Positions 46,525 to 56,600 are shown, numbered from the stretch's first letter. The stretch is 64,000 nucleotides of DNA from Bacillus sp. MYb209 (GCF_002975175.1 NZ_PCNZ01000017.1:44982-108981), one strand, 5' to 3'. The notes: a model not told the origin generated them from the sequence alone. Numbers and translations: made by a program.

Positions 46525-47385
46525 TCACCCCTTTTCACCAACGAGTCCCGTTGGCTTCACTATTAAGAAAAATAGTAACATTAACATATTGATTGCAAGA
46601 GATAAATCTGGCACATAATACGCTGTAAAAGCACCGGCTAATCCGACAATTAAAGATGCTAGCGCTGAACCTTGTACGCTACCTAATCCGCCAATAATCA
46701 CTACTATAAAAGCTAAAATTGCATACTGCATACCCATCTCAGCGAAAATAACTCCAGAATACGGTGCAAGTAGGAAACCACCTAACGCTGCCATCCCTGC
46801 TCCTAATAAAAAGACAAACGAGAATATCGCTTTTACGTTAATTCCGAGAGCTTGAACCATCTCTTTATCCATTACACCAGCGCGAATCATTAGTCCTATC
46901 TTTGTTTTTTTCAGCAGTAATAGTAAAGCGATATAAATTAGTATCCCAACTAAAATAACGAATAGGCGATATTTTATTAAGATAACTCCTCCAAATGTAA
47001 AACTTCCTTGAAGCCATAACGGTAATTTTGCAGCAATTGGATTAGGACCCCAAAATATTTTGATGCACTCGCTAAGAACGAGCATTCCTCCGAGTGTAAC
47101 GAGAAGCTGCCGAACATGGTTTCCATACACTGGTCTAATAAGAAATCTTTCTAAAATGAAACCAAGAAACATGCCCATAGCGACTGCGCCAATTAGCGCT
47201 AATAAATAACTACCTGTCATATTGAATAACCAAACGCCTGTAAATGCTCCCCATGCAAATAAACCACCATGCGCAAAATTCAGTACGCTCATTAAACCGA
47301 AAATAAGTGATAGACCAGACGCTAATAAAAAAATAAGCATCCCTGTCGAAACGCCGTTTACAAATAAGTTAATTAGCACATCCAC
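46525..47385 (-). CDS. livH: Branched-chain amino acid ABC transporter permease LivH
   Basis: A 286-residue permease, partner of LivM. GLSLIFGLMSVLNFAHGGLF and YAILAFIVVIIGGLGSVQGS are family signatures. It overlaps or abuts livM and is 22 bases after livF. Confidence 0.92.
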   Translation of the reverse strand: MDVLINLFVNGVSTGMLIFLLASGLSLIFGLMSVLNFAHGGLFAWGAFTGVWLFNMTGSYLLALIGAVAMGMFLGFILERFLIRPVYGNHVRQLLVTLGGMLVLSECIKIFWGPNPIAAKLPLWLQGSFTFGGVILIKYRLFVILVGILIYIALLLLLKKTKIGLMIRAGVMDKEMVQALGINVKAIFSFVFLLGAGMAALGGFLLAPYSGVIFAEMGMQYAILAFIVVIIGGLGSVQGSALASLIVGLAGAFTAYYVPDLSLAINMLMLLFFLIVKPTGLVGEKG

Positions 47386-47407
47386 GTTCTATCCCCCCGT
47401 ATCAATG

Positions 47408-48112
47408 TTAAGAAATACCTAAATATTTATGACATGTTTCCTTATCCTCTCGCAGTTCCTCCATGAAACCGTTATGCACAATGCGCCCATTATCCATAAT
47501 GTAAAAATAATCACCGATTTGACTAGCCATCATAAAATTTTGTTCAACAAGTAAAACAGTCGTTTTTTCCTTCATTTTCAAAATAGCTACCATTAATTTT
47601 TCTATCATAATTGGAGACAGCCCTTTACTCGGCTCATCAATAAGCAATAGTCCATCACTATTAATAAATGCTCTTGAAATTGCCAGCATTTGTTTTTGTC
47701 CCCCACTTAATAGCCCACTTTTTTTATACCAAAATTGCTTTAAATCTGGAAATAGTTCGAGCATCCATTCTATCTTCTCTTCAGCTTCTTCCCCATTTTT
47801 TCCCCTAGCAAGTGCGAATGTCTCTTCTACTGTCAAATCATGAAAAATACCTTGATTTTCTGGTACATAGCCTATACCTTTTCTTGAAATTAAATGTGTA
47901 GATAATCCATTTACTTTTGTATTATCATAATAAACTTCTCCATTTTCTATTCGGTGAAACCCCATAATCGACCGCAATGTTGTTGTTTTTCCAGCTCCAT
48001 TTCTTCCAAACAATACTGTAATCGTTCCCTTCTCAACCGAAAGGGACACTCCTTGTAAAATATGAAACTGATCTAAATACGTCTCTATATTATTCACTTG
48101 TAGTAGTGCCAC
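47408..48112 (-). CDS. livF: Branched-chain amino acid ABC transporter ATPase LivF
   Basis: A 234-residue ATPase: Walker A GRNGAGKTT, signature LSGGQKQM, Walker B LLIDEPSKGL. GTG start at 48112 overlaps the end of livG by 23 bases, so translation is coupled. Confidence 0.92.
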   Translation of the reverse strand: MALLQVNNIETYLDQFHILQGVSLSVEKGTITVLFGRNGAGKTTTLRSIMGFHRIENGEVYYDNTKVNGLSTHLISRKGIGYVPENQGIFHDLTVEETFALARGKNGEEAEEKIEWMLELFPDLKQFWYKKSGLLSGGQKQMLAISRAFINSDGLLLIDEPSKGLSPIMIEKLMVAILKMKEKTTVLLVEQNFMMASQIGDYFYIMDNGRIVHNGFMEELREDKETCHKYLGIS

Positions 48113-48863
48113 TATATAATCCCCCTAAATAAGCACTTTGTACTCGTTCGTCTTTCATCATCTCTTCCGGCAATCCTTCCGCTAATAACTCACCATGAAA
48201 TAAAACGATAAGATGATCTGATAAATCTAGCACCATATCCATTTTGTGTTCGATAAGTACGATTGTGCTCTCTGGATTCTTTTTAATATTTTCAATTACT
48301 TGTAAAATAGCCGGAACTTCCTCAACTGAAATACCTGCCGTAGGCTCATCAAGTAGCAATACATCTGTCTTTAATGCTAATAACATAGCAAGCTCTAACT
48401 TTCTTTTTTCCCCGTGAGCTAAATCCTTAGCTACTACTTCTCCTTTCTCGTGAAGTAGTACTGTTTTTAAAAGACGTCTCGCCTCTCCAGTTTGCTGCTT
48501 TAACTTGGCTGCATTCGGAAAGAAACTGTAATAGTCTTGAACGAATGATTGAACACTTAAACGCACATTTTCAAGTACTGTTAGTTCTGGGAAAATATTC
48601 GTCAACTGAAAAGAACGACCAATTCCTAAGCGCGTTCGATCTGAAATCGATAGCTTTGTAATATCCTGTCCTTTAAAATAAACTTCACCTTTCGTCGGAG
48701 AAATTTGTCCACTTAGCAAATTAAATAAAGTAGTCTTTCCAGCACCATTCGGTCCAATAATTGAAATGAGCTTTCCTTTTTGTACCGTTAAATTAACATC
48801 CTTAATAACATGATGCTCACCAAAAGATACACAAAGATTTTTCGTCTCTAACAAATGTGTCAT
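48090..48863 (-). CDS. livG: Branched-chain amino acid ABC transporter ATPase LivG
   Basis: A 257-residue ATPase: Walker A GPNGAGKTT, the LivG-type LAHGEKRKLELAMLLA signature, Walker B LLLDEPTAG. Short-spaced ATG at 48863 after GGGAGGGATTTC is preferred over one eight codons earlier. Confidence 0.92.
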   Translation of the reverse strand: MTHLLETKNLCVSFGEHHVIKDVNLTVQKGKLISIIGPNGAGKTTLFNLLSGQISPTKGEVYFKGQDITKLSISDRTRLGIGRSFQLTNIFPELTVLENVRLSVQSFVQDYYSFFPNAAKLKQQTGEARRLLKTVLLHEKGEVVAKDLAHGEKRKLELAMLLALKTDVLLLDEPTAGISVEEVPAILQVIENIKKNPESTIVLIEHKMDMVLDLSDHLIVLFHGELLAEGLPEEMMKDERVQSAYLGGLYSGTTTSE

Positions 48864-48908
48864 GAAATCCCTCCCACTGAAAACCATGTTTATGAAAGAA
48901 ATAAGTAT

Positions 48909-48928
48909 AAAGAGGGGATCCCCTCTTT
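48909..48928 (-). promoter_or_regulatory. Palindromic hairpin between livJ and livG
   Basis: AAAGAGGGGATCCCCTCTTT, a perfect 20-bp palindrome between the binding-protein and ATPase genes. It could act as a weak terminator or stabiliser that gives more binding protein than the membrane components. Confidence 0.6.
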
Positions 48929-48953
48929 ATATAAAAACAACAGAAAATTCAGT

Positions 48954-50171
48954 CTATTTATTCTGAATTGATGGTTCGGTCTCTTTCATCGTTAATTCTC
49001 TCTCTAACACTGGTACTGGATAATCAACACCATCTTGCTTTTTCAGCGTTATAGAATATAGAGTTTGTAATGCTTGATGATCTTTCTCTCTAAATTTCAT
49101 CTTTCCCTTCGGTGTCTCAAATTCCATTCCTTCCATTTTCTTAATAAGCGTATCTACACCTGTATCACCTTTTGTATTCTTTAAAGCTTCGACAATAGAA
49201 ATTGCCGCTGACATCCCTCCTGCTGTAAACAAATCTGGAACAGCACCATTAAAACGTTTTTTATGTTCTTCTACTAACCAATCATTCACCTTATTTTTAG
49301 GAAGTGTGTGATAATATACAGAAAATCCTTGCATTCCTACTAACGCATCCATCGTTTTTAATGCCGGTATATCAGGTGCACCAGTAGAAATTTTAATACC
49401 TTGTGCTTCCACATTCATATCTTTCAACTGTTTCCACGGTGAATTCGCACCTGCCCAAACGATAAATAAATAATCTGGTTTTGAGCTAATAATATTTTGA
49501 ATATTTGCAGTGAAATCAGTTGAATTCGTATCAGCGTATTGCTCGTTTACAATATTCGCACCTAATTTCTTCGCTCCCGCTTTAAATGCAGCAATTCCTT
49601 CACGACCGAATGCATTATCTGGAGCAAACGTCGCAATCTTTACATCCTTTTTAGCAATCGAGGCAGCCCCTGCAATCGCATCTTGTGAAGAGCTTCTCCC
49701 TGTTCTAAAAATATATTTATTCCAGTTCTTCCCGGTAATACTATCAGCAACTGCTGGTTCTACAACCATAATCTTTTTATACTCTTCAGCTAGTGGTAAA
49801 ACTGCTAATGTATCACTTGAACTAGATGATCCGACTAAAAAATCAACTTTCTCTTCTTCTAATAATTTCGTAGCCTTCTTAACCGCTACATCTGCTTTCG
49901 TTTCCGTATCTTCTACAACAAACTTAATCCTCTTTCCTTCCACTTTTCCTGTTCCACCTGTTGCATAGTCTAATCCTAATTCAAATCCATTTACCGTTTG
50001 TTTTCCATACGATTCTAGCGGGCCTGTTAGTGAAGCAAGAACCCCTACCTTAATTGTTTTTTCATCTTCTGTACTTGTCTTCTTTCCTGAACAAGCTGCT
50101 GTTACTAATAACGACCCTAAAACACAACCAGTAACCACCGTTTTTAGCCATTTACGTTTTTTCATCGACAT
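48954..50171 (-). CDS. Branched-chain amino acid ABC transporter binding lipoprotein
   Basis: A 405-residue lipoprotein with signal peptide and lipobox TAAC. KTIKVGVLASLTGPLESYGK and GGMSAAISIVEALKNTKG fit the LivJ/Leu-Ile-Val-binding family (periplasmic-binding type 1), which also includes amide- and urea-binding proteins, so the ligand is not certain. It is the first gene of the cluster, and the start at 50171 has GGGGAGG upstream. A palindrome ATTACTGT-N6-ACAGTAAT lies at 50362-50383. Confidence 0.88.
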   Translation of the reverse strand: MSMKKRKWLKTVVTGCVLGSLLVTAACSGKKTSTEDEKTIKVGVLASLTGPLESYGKQTVNGFELGLDYATGGTGKVEGKRIKFVVEDTETKADVAVKKATKLLEEEKVDFLVGSSSSSDTLAVLPLAEEYKKIMVVEPAVADSITGKNWNKYIFRTGRSSSQDAIAGAASIAKKDVKIATFAPDNAFGREGIAAFKAGAKKLGANIVNEQYADTNSTDFTANIQNIISSKPDYLFIVWAGANSPWKQLKDMNVEAQGIKISTGAPDIPALKTMDALVGMQGFSVYYHTLPKNKVNDWLVEEHKKRFNGAVPDLFTAGGMSAAISIVEALKNTKGDTGVDTLIKKMEGMEFETPKGKMKFREKDHQALQTLYSITLKKQDGVDYPVPVLERELTMKETEPSIQNK

Positions 50172-50361
50172 TGTGATCCTCCCCATACTTTTCTTTCTGA
50201 TAGAATCAAATACGCCAAATTCCCCTGTCCGTAATCATGACTTCAAAATTGGTAATGGAAAACTCTTGTAGTAACCTCTACATTCGGCACAAATCTATAA
50301 TCACCTTCCTATTAAATGGAAACGGACATACAATCAATATATATTCCGTTGTTCAAATGAA

Positions 50362-50383
50362 ATTACTGTTTCATTACAGTAAT
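50362..50383. promoter_or_regulatory. Palindrome in the livJ upstream region
   Basis: ATTACTGT and its perfect complement with a six-base spacer, ~190 bases upstream of livJ and 90 bases from the convergent end of the GTPase gene. Possible operator. Confidence 0.4.
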
Positions 50384-50394
50384 CATCACGCAAA

Positions 50395-50442
50395 AAGCTG
50401 CAAATAATTAACTTAATTCATTAAGTCAATTATTTGCAGCTT
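50395..50442 (-). terminator. Long terminator hairpin of the COG0523 GTPase gene
   Basis: A 23-bp stem (50395-50417 with 50420-50442, one mismatch; arm AAGCTGCAAATAATT) 29 bases after the gene's stop. Confidence 0.85.
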
Positions 50443-50470
50443 ACATAAAAAACATGAATAGAAAAACTGA

Positions 50471-51388
50471 TTAATTATTTTCGACCTTCTCTAACCCTTC
50501 AACCAATTGTTTCTTATCTAGCCCTTCCCCTATTATCACCAAGTTTGTCGGGAAACCGAAATCTTGTTCTAATAAAGTTGGTACTCCAAATGAATATTGG
50601 AATAAGTGAGGGTATTTATCTCCATGGAATTTCACAAAACCTTTCACACGATAAATACTATCTGGTAAATTCGAGAGCCATTCATATAATTTGTCTTGAT
50701 CAATCGATTTCGTAAATTGATACGTCATTGTTTGTATATGTAAATGCTGTTTAACATGTAATGTTTCATGCTCTTTATTACTTCCAAATTCAGCTTCTTC
50801 TATATCATTTAAAGATATATTGCAATATTTTGTTTCATACAATTTCGCATGATTATTTATTGCTTTTACGTCTTCAAATACTTTGTTCTTATCTTCATCT
50901 GTTAATAAATCAGATTTATTAATGAGAATATGACTTCCATATTTCATTTGTTCATGTAATAGCTGTTGTACATTTGCACTTAATACACTTCGGTTTAACC
51001 ATCTCACTGCATCTAATACGACTACTATAGATTTCACTTCAAGGAAAGGTGCTAAAATTGGTGATACACATGCATCTAACACTTCAATTGGATGTGCGAC
51101 ACCTGTTGTTTCTATATAAATTACATCTGGTCTTTCTTGTTGATATAAAGAGTGTAATTGTATTTCAAGCTCTTCTTTTAACGTACAACAAATACATCCT
51201 TTCAGAAGTTCCCTTAACACATTCTCTTTTCCAATAATATCTGTATCTACCGAGTATTCACCGATTTCATTCATTAACACAGCAACTTTTCGATTTTTCT
51301 TCTTTTCTGCTAATAATAAATTTTGCAGCAATGTTGATTTTCCGCTACCTAAAAAACCACCTAATATATGAATTTCTACTTTGCTCAT
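50471..51388 (-). CDS. COG0523 (CobW/ZagA-like) zinc-responsive GTPase
   Basis: A 305-residue metallochaperone-type GTPase. Walker A GGFLGSGKSTLL is at residues ~9-20, the metal-binding CxCC motif is GCICCTL, Walker B-like YIETTGVAHP, and NKSD gives guanine specificity; the C-terminal CobW domain begins near HLHIQTMTYQF. ATG 51388 (MSKVEIHILGG) is chosen because a Zur box at 51426-51446 would otherwise fall within the coding sequence. Zur control implies it delivers or protects zinc under starvation, like B. subtilis ZagA (YciC). Confidence 0.9.
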   Translation of the reverse strand: MSKVEIHILGGFLGSGKSTLLQNLLLAEKKKNRKVAVLMNEIGEYSVDTDIIGKENVLRELLKGCICCTLKEELEIQLHSLYQQERPDVIYIETTGVAHPIEVLDACVSPILAPFLEVKSIVVVLDAVRWLNRSVLSANVQQLLHEQMKYGSHILINKSDLLTDEDKNKVFEDVKAINNHAKLYETKYCNISLNDIEEAEFGSNKEHETLHVKQHLHIQTMTYQFTKSIDQDKLYEWLSNLPDSIYRVKGFVKFHGDKYPHLFQYSFGVPTLLEQDFGFPTNLVIIGEGLDKKQLVEGLEKVENN

Positions 51389-51425
51389 TCGACCGACCAT
51401 CCATTTCTCTACTTCAAATTTCATC

Positions 51426-51446
51426 AAAGCGTAATTATTACGATTT
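51426..51446 (-). promoter_or_regulatory. Zur box
   Basis: On the minus strand AAATCGTAATAATTACG then CTTT: 20 of 21 bases match the B. subtilis Zur consensus AAATCGTAAT-N-ATTACGATTT. A TATAAA -10-like element overlaps its upstream edge, so Zur with zinc should block transcription. Confidence 0.85.
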
Positions 51447-51492
51447 ATACTTATCATTTTATTAAAAGAATACCTATTTGTAAACAAAACTG

Positions 51493-52941
51493 CTAGATTA
51501 TCGTTTCATTTTCATTCACTTCATGAGCAACTCTAATTCCAGACTCGATTGCTCCCTGCATCCATCCATGTGTTAATGTCGTATGTTCTCCTGCAAAGTG
51601 CACTCTGCCCGCTGGCGGCGTAATATATGGAAACAATTCAAGCTCTTGCCCTGGTTCAAAAGCTGTAAATGCTCCGCAAGAATACGGATTTTGACTCCAA
51701 CTAAAAGAAGCGCCTGTAACAAACTCACTATAAACCACGTTACCATATATTTGTGCTAAATTTTTTAATGCGTAACGAATACGATCTCTATGCGAGAGAC
51801 TATCCCACGTTAACGCTTCATCTGCCCACGTATAACTTGCTATAACGATAGCTGCCCCTGGTGACTGAATGCCATAGCTTGGATAATATGTAAAACGTAT
51901 CGGTAAATCTGTAATAGATTTACCACCACACTGCCCCGCTCTTTTCCAAAATCTACTTTTGAACTCTATCGCAATTTTAGTCGATGCAATATAATTTAAT
52001 TCACGAATTGCCCGTCTTTTATAATAAGAGAATAAATGATACGGCTGGACTTCTACAAATCGCAAAGCTGAAAATGGAATTGTGATAATAGCAATATCAC
52101 CCGTTACTATAAATTGCTCTAACGTTTTTTCATGATTCACTTGCATCATTACCTGGTTATCTTCTTGAATTATTTTCTCTACTTTATATGACATGAAAAT
52201 ATTATCCTTTAGCTGCGGTAAAAATGAATTTGGTAATGCGTCCATCCCGCCTGTTATCTCATAATATTTCGTCGTTGAAGTGAAAAAGATCATTTCTCGT
52301 AATACTTCAATTAAAGACATTCCCATGTATGCTTCCATATCAAGAAGTACTCCGATCATATCTATTGCTCCATCTGAATAGTACTCAATTAAAAATGAAC
52401 CGAGCGAATATGTTTTATACTTTTTTTCAACAATAATCCAGTTTTTATTAGGATCTTTCTTAATATAATTAAGTATCGGTTCTAATACCTCTAACATTAA
52501 TTCTTCTGCCGTTTTCCCTCTTTCTTTATCTAAAACTGGATATCCAAGTACACTTGGATCCTTTTCAAACACATCCAATCTCGTTCTTTTGTTATTCGTA
52601 TAAATTATATCTGAAGAATTTTTATTAATAAAAAGGTTTAACGGTAGTTTAAATTTACGAATGTAGGCTAAAGTTAAATCGTGAGTATCCGGAATACGCA
52701 TAGGACCTGCGTTAAAATATAATCCTGCGCTAAATGGTTCACGAATCGTATACACCCTGCCACCTATTCTGTTATTTGCTTCTATAATCGTTACCTCGTG
52801 CCCAGCCTCTTTTAATAAAGATGCTGCAACTAATCCAGATATCCCTGCACCAGCAACTGTAATTCGTTTGGGGTTATTCGTTTTGGCAAGCCCTTCATGA
52901 ATAATTTGAAGCATTTTTTCCATCGATAATGGATTCCCCAT
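51493..52941 (-). CDS. L-amino-acid oxidase-like flavoenzyme
   Basis: A 482-residue FAD amine oxidase. The FAD motif is GAGISGLVAASLL near residue 25, followed by EANNRIGGRVYT. FNAGPMRIPDTH aligns with the GPMRLPEKH of snake-venom L-amino-acid oxidases, whose Arg binds the substrate carboxylate; GGMDALPNSF, GGKSITDLPIRFTYYP and FAGEHTTLTHGWMQGAI also match. It would yield keto acid, ammonia and hydrogen peroxide. No signal peptide is seen, so it is cytoplasmic. It lies upstream of the Zur-controlled GTPase but that gene has its own promoter. Confidence 0.88.
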   Translation of the reverse strand: MGNPLSMEKMLQIIHEGLAKTNNPKRITVAGAGISGLVAASLLKEAGHEVTIIEANNRIGGRVYTIREPFSAGLYFNAGPMRIPDTHDLTLAYIRKFKLPLNLFINKNSSDIIYTNNKRTRLDVFEKDPSVLGYPVLDKERGKTAEELMLEVLEPILNYIKKDPNKNWIIVEKKYKTYSLGSFLIEYYSDGAIDMIGVLLDMEAYMGMSLIEVLREMIFFTSTTKYYEITGGMDALPNSFLPQLKDNIFMSYKVEKIIQEDNQVMMQVNHEKTLEQFIVTGDIAIITIPFSALRFVEVQPYHLFSYYKRRAIRELNYIASTKIAIEFKSRFWKRAGQCGGKSITDLPIRFTYYPSYGIQSPGAAIVIASYTWADEALTWDSLSHRDRIRYALKNLAQIYGNVVYSEFVTGASFSWSQNPYSCGAFTAFEPGQELELFPYITPPAGRVHFAGEHTTLTHGWMQGAIESGIRVAHEVNENETII

Positions 52942-53005
52942 GCCAATTCCCCTTTTACGAAGGATTTTACTGAATTATATTCGTTTAACAGAATTCCTAT
53001 GTTTC

Positions 53006-53045
53006 ATTCAAGTAATTGAGCGGATACATTTTCAATTACTTGAAT
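53006..53045. promoter_or_regulatory. 14-bp inverted repeat between the LAAO and ldh genes
   Basis: ATTCAAGTAATTGA (53006-53019) and its perfect complement (53032-53045), 12 bases apart, in the divergent region ~100 bases before ldh and 65 before the oxidase gene. Likely a regulator site or leader hairpin. Confidence 0.55.
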
Positions 53046-53066
53046 ATCTTTTATAAAATGTAATAA

Positions 53067-54086
<1,020 letters not shown>

Positions 54087-54100
54087 TCGTATATTTTAAT

Positions 54101-54138
54101 CAAAAAAGCAATCCAATTTATGTTGGATTGCTTTTTTA
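54101..54138 (+). terminator. Terminator of ldh
   Basis: AAAAAAGCAATCCAA and its complement around a six-base loop, with T run. Confidence 0.9.
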
Positions 54139-54199
54139 TATATTTTGTTCCCCCTCAATATAAACTGTAATATTATCCATAATAGAAAGGAGTGATTTC

Positions 54200-54484
54200 A
54201 TGTATGATTCTTGGACGATTGTACTCCTCTTATTAGCTGTAACAGCCTTAATACTTTTCCTCTTCTTAATCATCAGAACGCTTTTTCCAACAAAAAAATA
54301 TGATAAGAATCTCGGATTGATTCTAATTATTTTAAGCTTGTTAGCAATACCGATAAGTATCTTCCTTATAGGCGGATGGGCAGGTATGGGAGTTGGTGTA
54401 ATCGCATTGTTTATTTTTGCTGCTGTTATTATAGCTTTAATTGCAAATACCTTCATTAAACTACCTCCTCCAAAGAAAAAATAA
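54200..54484 (+). CDS. Small membrane protein (YesK-like)
   Basis: A 94-residue protein with three membrane segments (WTIVLLLLAVTALILFLFLI, LGLILIILSLLAIPISIFLI, GVGVIALFIFAAVIIALIA) and a basic tail PPPKKK. The layout resembles the YesK family of uncharacterised Bacillus proteins. Ribosome site AAAGGAG. A hairpin terminator follows. Confidence 0.75.
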   Translation: MYDSWTIVLLLLAVTALILFLFLIIRTLFPTKKYDKNLGLILIILSLLAIPISIFLIGGWAGMGVGVIALFIFAAVIIALIANTFIKLPPPKKK

Positions 54485-54486
54485 TA

Positions 54487-54523
54487 AATGACCGATGTTT
54501 TCATCAAGAGAAAACATCGGTCA
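54487..54523. terminator. Bidirectional terminator
   Basis: ATGACCGATGTTTT and its complement around a nine-base loop between the convergent YesK-like and AI-2E genes. Confidence 0.85.
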
Positions 54524-54530
54524 TTTTCTA

Positions 54531-55550
54531 TCATTTATTATCTTTAATCGGTTCATCATTATTTACATCAAGTACATCTAATAAAAAGATAAAAATTGGA
54601 ATCCCGATAATAAGCCCCCATATTCCGAGGAAATGCTCTGAAAAGATAAGAATCATAAATGTATAAAAAACAGGTAAATTCGTTTTTGCAGACATAAATT
54701 TTGGATTTAAAAAATAACTTTCAAGAGCATGGATTATTGTAATGAATACTAGTATGTATACAACATACATAACCCCGCCGACGTTATAGGCAATTATACA
54801 AAGTGGAAACAAGGAAATAATAACACCAGCAACTGGAATCAAACCGAGTAGAAAGACCATGACAGCCAATACAAGAAGCTGTGGAAATTCTAAAATGACA
54901 AGTGCAATTACAGTGAGCACACAATTTACAACCGCAATTAAAAACTGTGCTTCAATCACTTTTCCGAACGATCTTGCAAACCTTTCACCGAAATATGCAA
55001 TCTCCTCATAAAAAATTTTCAGCTTACTATCTCTAAATTTCGAAGTAAATGCTATAATGCGTTCTTTTTCTAATAAGAAAAATAAGCTTAAAATAAGAGA
55101 AAGTAGTATTTGTAAACTGACTTTTCCTATGTTTGCTATCGATTGATAAATGACATCTACACCTTGTTCGATATATTTCGATACTTCCATTCCATTAATT
55201 GTCGAAAGTGCATATTTAATTATCTCGTTATCAGGTGGGTTTTGAAAAAACAATTTAAACTGATAAATCAATTGTGAAATTTGTATCGTTAGTACAGGCA
55301 AATATTTATATAGTGTAGTTACAATAAACGTCACTAATACAATATATAAACCAGCAATAACCGCTTTCCTATTTACTTTCAATTTTTTTGAAATAAACTT
55401 TTGAAATCGATCCATCAAAAACGTGAGAATAAACGTAATTAATATTAAATTAATCATACTTTTTAATCCATACAATACAAGCACTAATATTATTAAAACG
55501 AGAAACCGTTGAAACCCTCTACTTCGAAAGAAATTTTTCACTTCATTCAT
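54531..55550 (-). CDS. AI-2E family transporter
   Basis: A 339-residue membrane protein with about eight helices and the family C-terminal core (LGLIPVAGVIISLFPLCIIAY, GLIIGIPIFIFLLDVL). Members include TqsA, linked to autoinducer-2 export, and sodium/proton antiporters; the substrate is not predictable here. Probably monocistronic. Confidence 0.88.
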   Translation of the reverse strand: MNEVKNFFRSRGFQRFLVLIILVLVLYGLKSMINLILITFILTFLMDRFQKFISKKLKVNRKAVIAGLYIVLVTFIVTTLYKYLPVLTIQISQLIYQFKLFFQNPPDNEIIKYALSTINGMEVSKYIEQGVDVIYQSIANIGKVSLQILLSLILSLFFLLEKERIIAFTSKFRDSKLKIFYEEIAYFGERFARSFGKVIEAQFLIAVVNCVLTVIALVILEFPQLLVLAVMVFLLGLIPVAGVIISLFPLCIIAYNVGGVMYVVYILVFITIIHALESYFLNPKFMSAKTNLPVFYTFMILIFSEHFLGIWGLIIGIPIFIFLLDVLDVNNDEPIKDNK

Positions 55551-55772
55551 TAAAAATTAACCTCCCCCTTCAATGGATGGAAATTGGATATATTACATTT
55601 TATGAACTTCTATAGACAATCTTTCTTACTAATTAGGAAGAATCCTTTTTTTCTTTTTTAATGTCTGATTTTTCATCTAATACTTTTCTAAAAACTATTT
55701 TTCAACTCTATATTTTAGGAGAACGTCTATTTTTAGACTGTTGCTCCTTAGTAAATTTTTCATATTGAAAAA

Positions 55773-55799
55773 AGAGAGTTATCTATTACTTAACTCTCT
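55773..55799 (-). terminator. Terminator of the 44-codon ORF
   Basis: AGAGAGTTA and its complement (9-bp stem) with a T run on the minus strand, 40 bases after the small ORF. Confidence 0.75.
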
Positions 55800-55837
55800 C
55801 TAGAAAAATGCTAAATGAAAAGCTTAATTATTTCAAT

Positions 55838-55972
55838 CTAATCATTTCTTTTTTGCATTTGCTTCGCTAACAATTCCTTCACTTGGTTATACGTTAACCC
55901 TGAATTTTTGTTTAAACGTTTTACTTCCTCGACTTCAGTACCTACCACTGTATATTTTTTCTCATCACTCAT
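55838..55972 (-). CDS. Small hypothetical protein (44 aa)
   Basis: A 44-codon ORF starting MSDEKKYTVVGTEVEEVKRL and ending LLAKQMQKRND, with ribosome site AAAAAGGAAG and its own terminator. Its composition (amphipathic, Lys/Glu-rich, no Cys) resembles small Bacillus proteins of unknown role. It is too short for most automatic gene calling. Confidence 0.65.
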   Translation of the reverse strand: MSDEKKYTVVGTEVEEVKRLNKNSGLTYNQVKELLAKQMQKRND

Positions 55973-56179
55973 ATTTCCACTTCCTTTTTAACCAGATCAC
56001 TTCTTATATTTCTTCCCTAAACTCTTATAAAATAACACAAATAAGCTGTACTAAATTAAATAGACTAAACAGAGGGTATTATGTTCAATAGCTAAAGGGG
56101 GTTTAGTTGCATAGGAGGAATAGATAAAAAAATGTCGAATTTATTTATTTGTTGAAATTGAGGACTTGGAGGATACATT

Positions 56180-56599
56180 TTGAAGAAATATGAGTTTAAA
56201 AATAACATTCCAACATTGGAAGAGTACAAGTATTTATGCGAGTCTGTTGGATGGACTAATTATATGAATTTTGAAGTGGTGGAAACATCACTGAAGAATT
56301 CTATCCACTGCATCACAGTCAAGGATAATGAACAAATTGTGGGCATGGGGAGAATTGTTGGTGATGGGGCTATCTATTTCTATATTCAAGATATAGTGGT
56401 TCATCCAGATTATCAGAAAAATGGTATTGGGAAAGAAATAATGCATATTTTGGTTGAATACTTAAATCAGAATGCCCCCGATAAGGCGTTTGTCGGTTTG
56501 TTTGCATCACAAGGTAAAGAATCGTTCTATGAAAAATATGATTTTAAAGATTACTCACCAAACATGACGGGGATGTTTACTGTCCTTTCAAAAAAATAA
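56180..56599 (+). CDS. GNAT-family N-acetyltransferase
   Basis: A 139-residue acetyltransferase: IVGMGRIVGDGAIYFYIQDI and VVHPDYQKNGIGKEIMHILVEYL contain the acetyl-CoA binding loop (Q-x2-G-I-G). The acceptor is unknown. TTG start at 56180 after GGAGG. Its TAA stop is inside the ATAAA flanking bcr1 copy 4. Confidence 0.88.
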   Translation: MKKYEFKNNIPTLEEYKYLCESVGWTNYMNFEVVETSLKNSIHCITVKDNEQIVGMGRIVGDGAIYFYIQDIVVHPDYQKNGIGKEIMHILVEYLNQNAPDKAFVGLFASQGKESFYEKYDFKDYSPNMTGMFTVLSKK

Positions 56600-56600
56600 A

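Noticed and set aside
54136-54534. 132-codon minus-strand ORF opposite the YesK-like gene
   Set aside because: Its translation is Lys/Ile-rich without features and it is antisense to a gene with good ribosome site and membrane segments.
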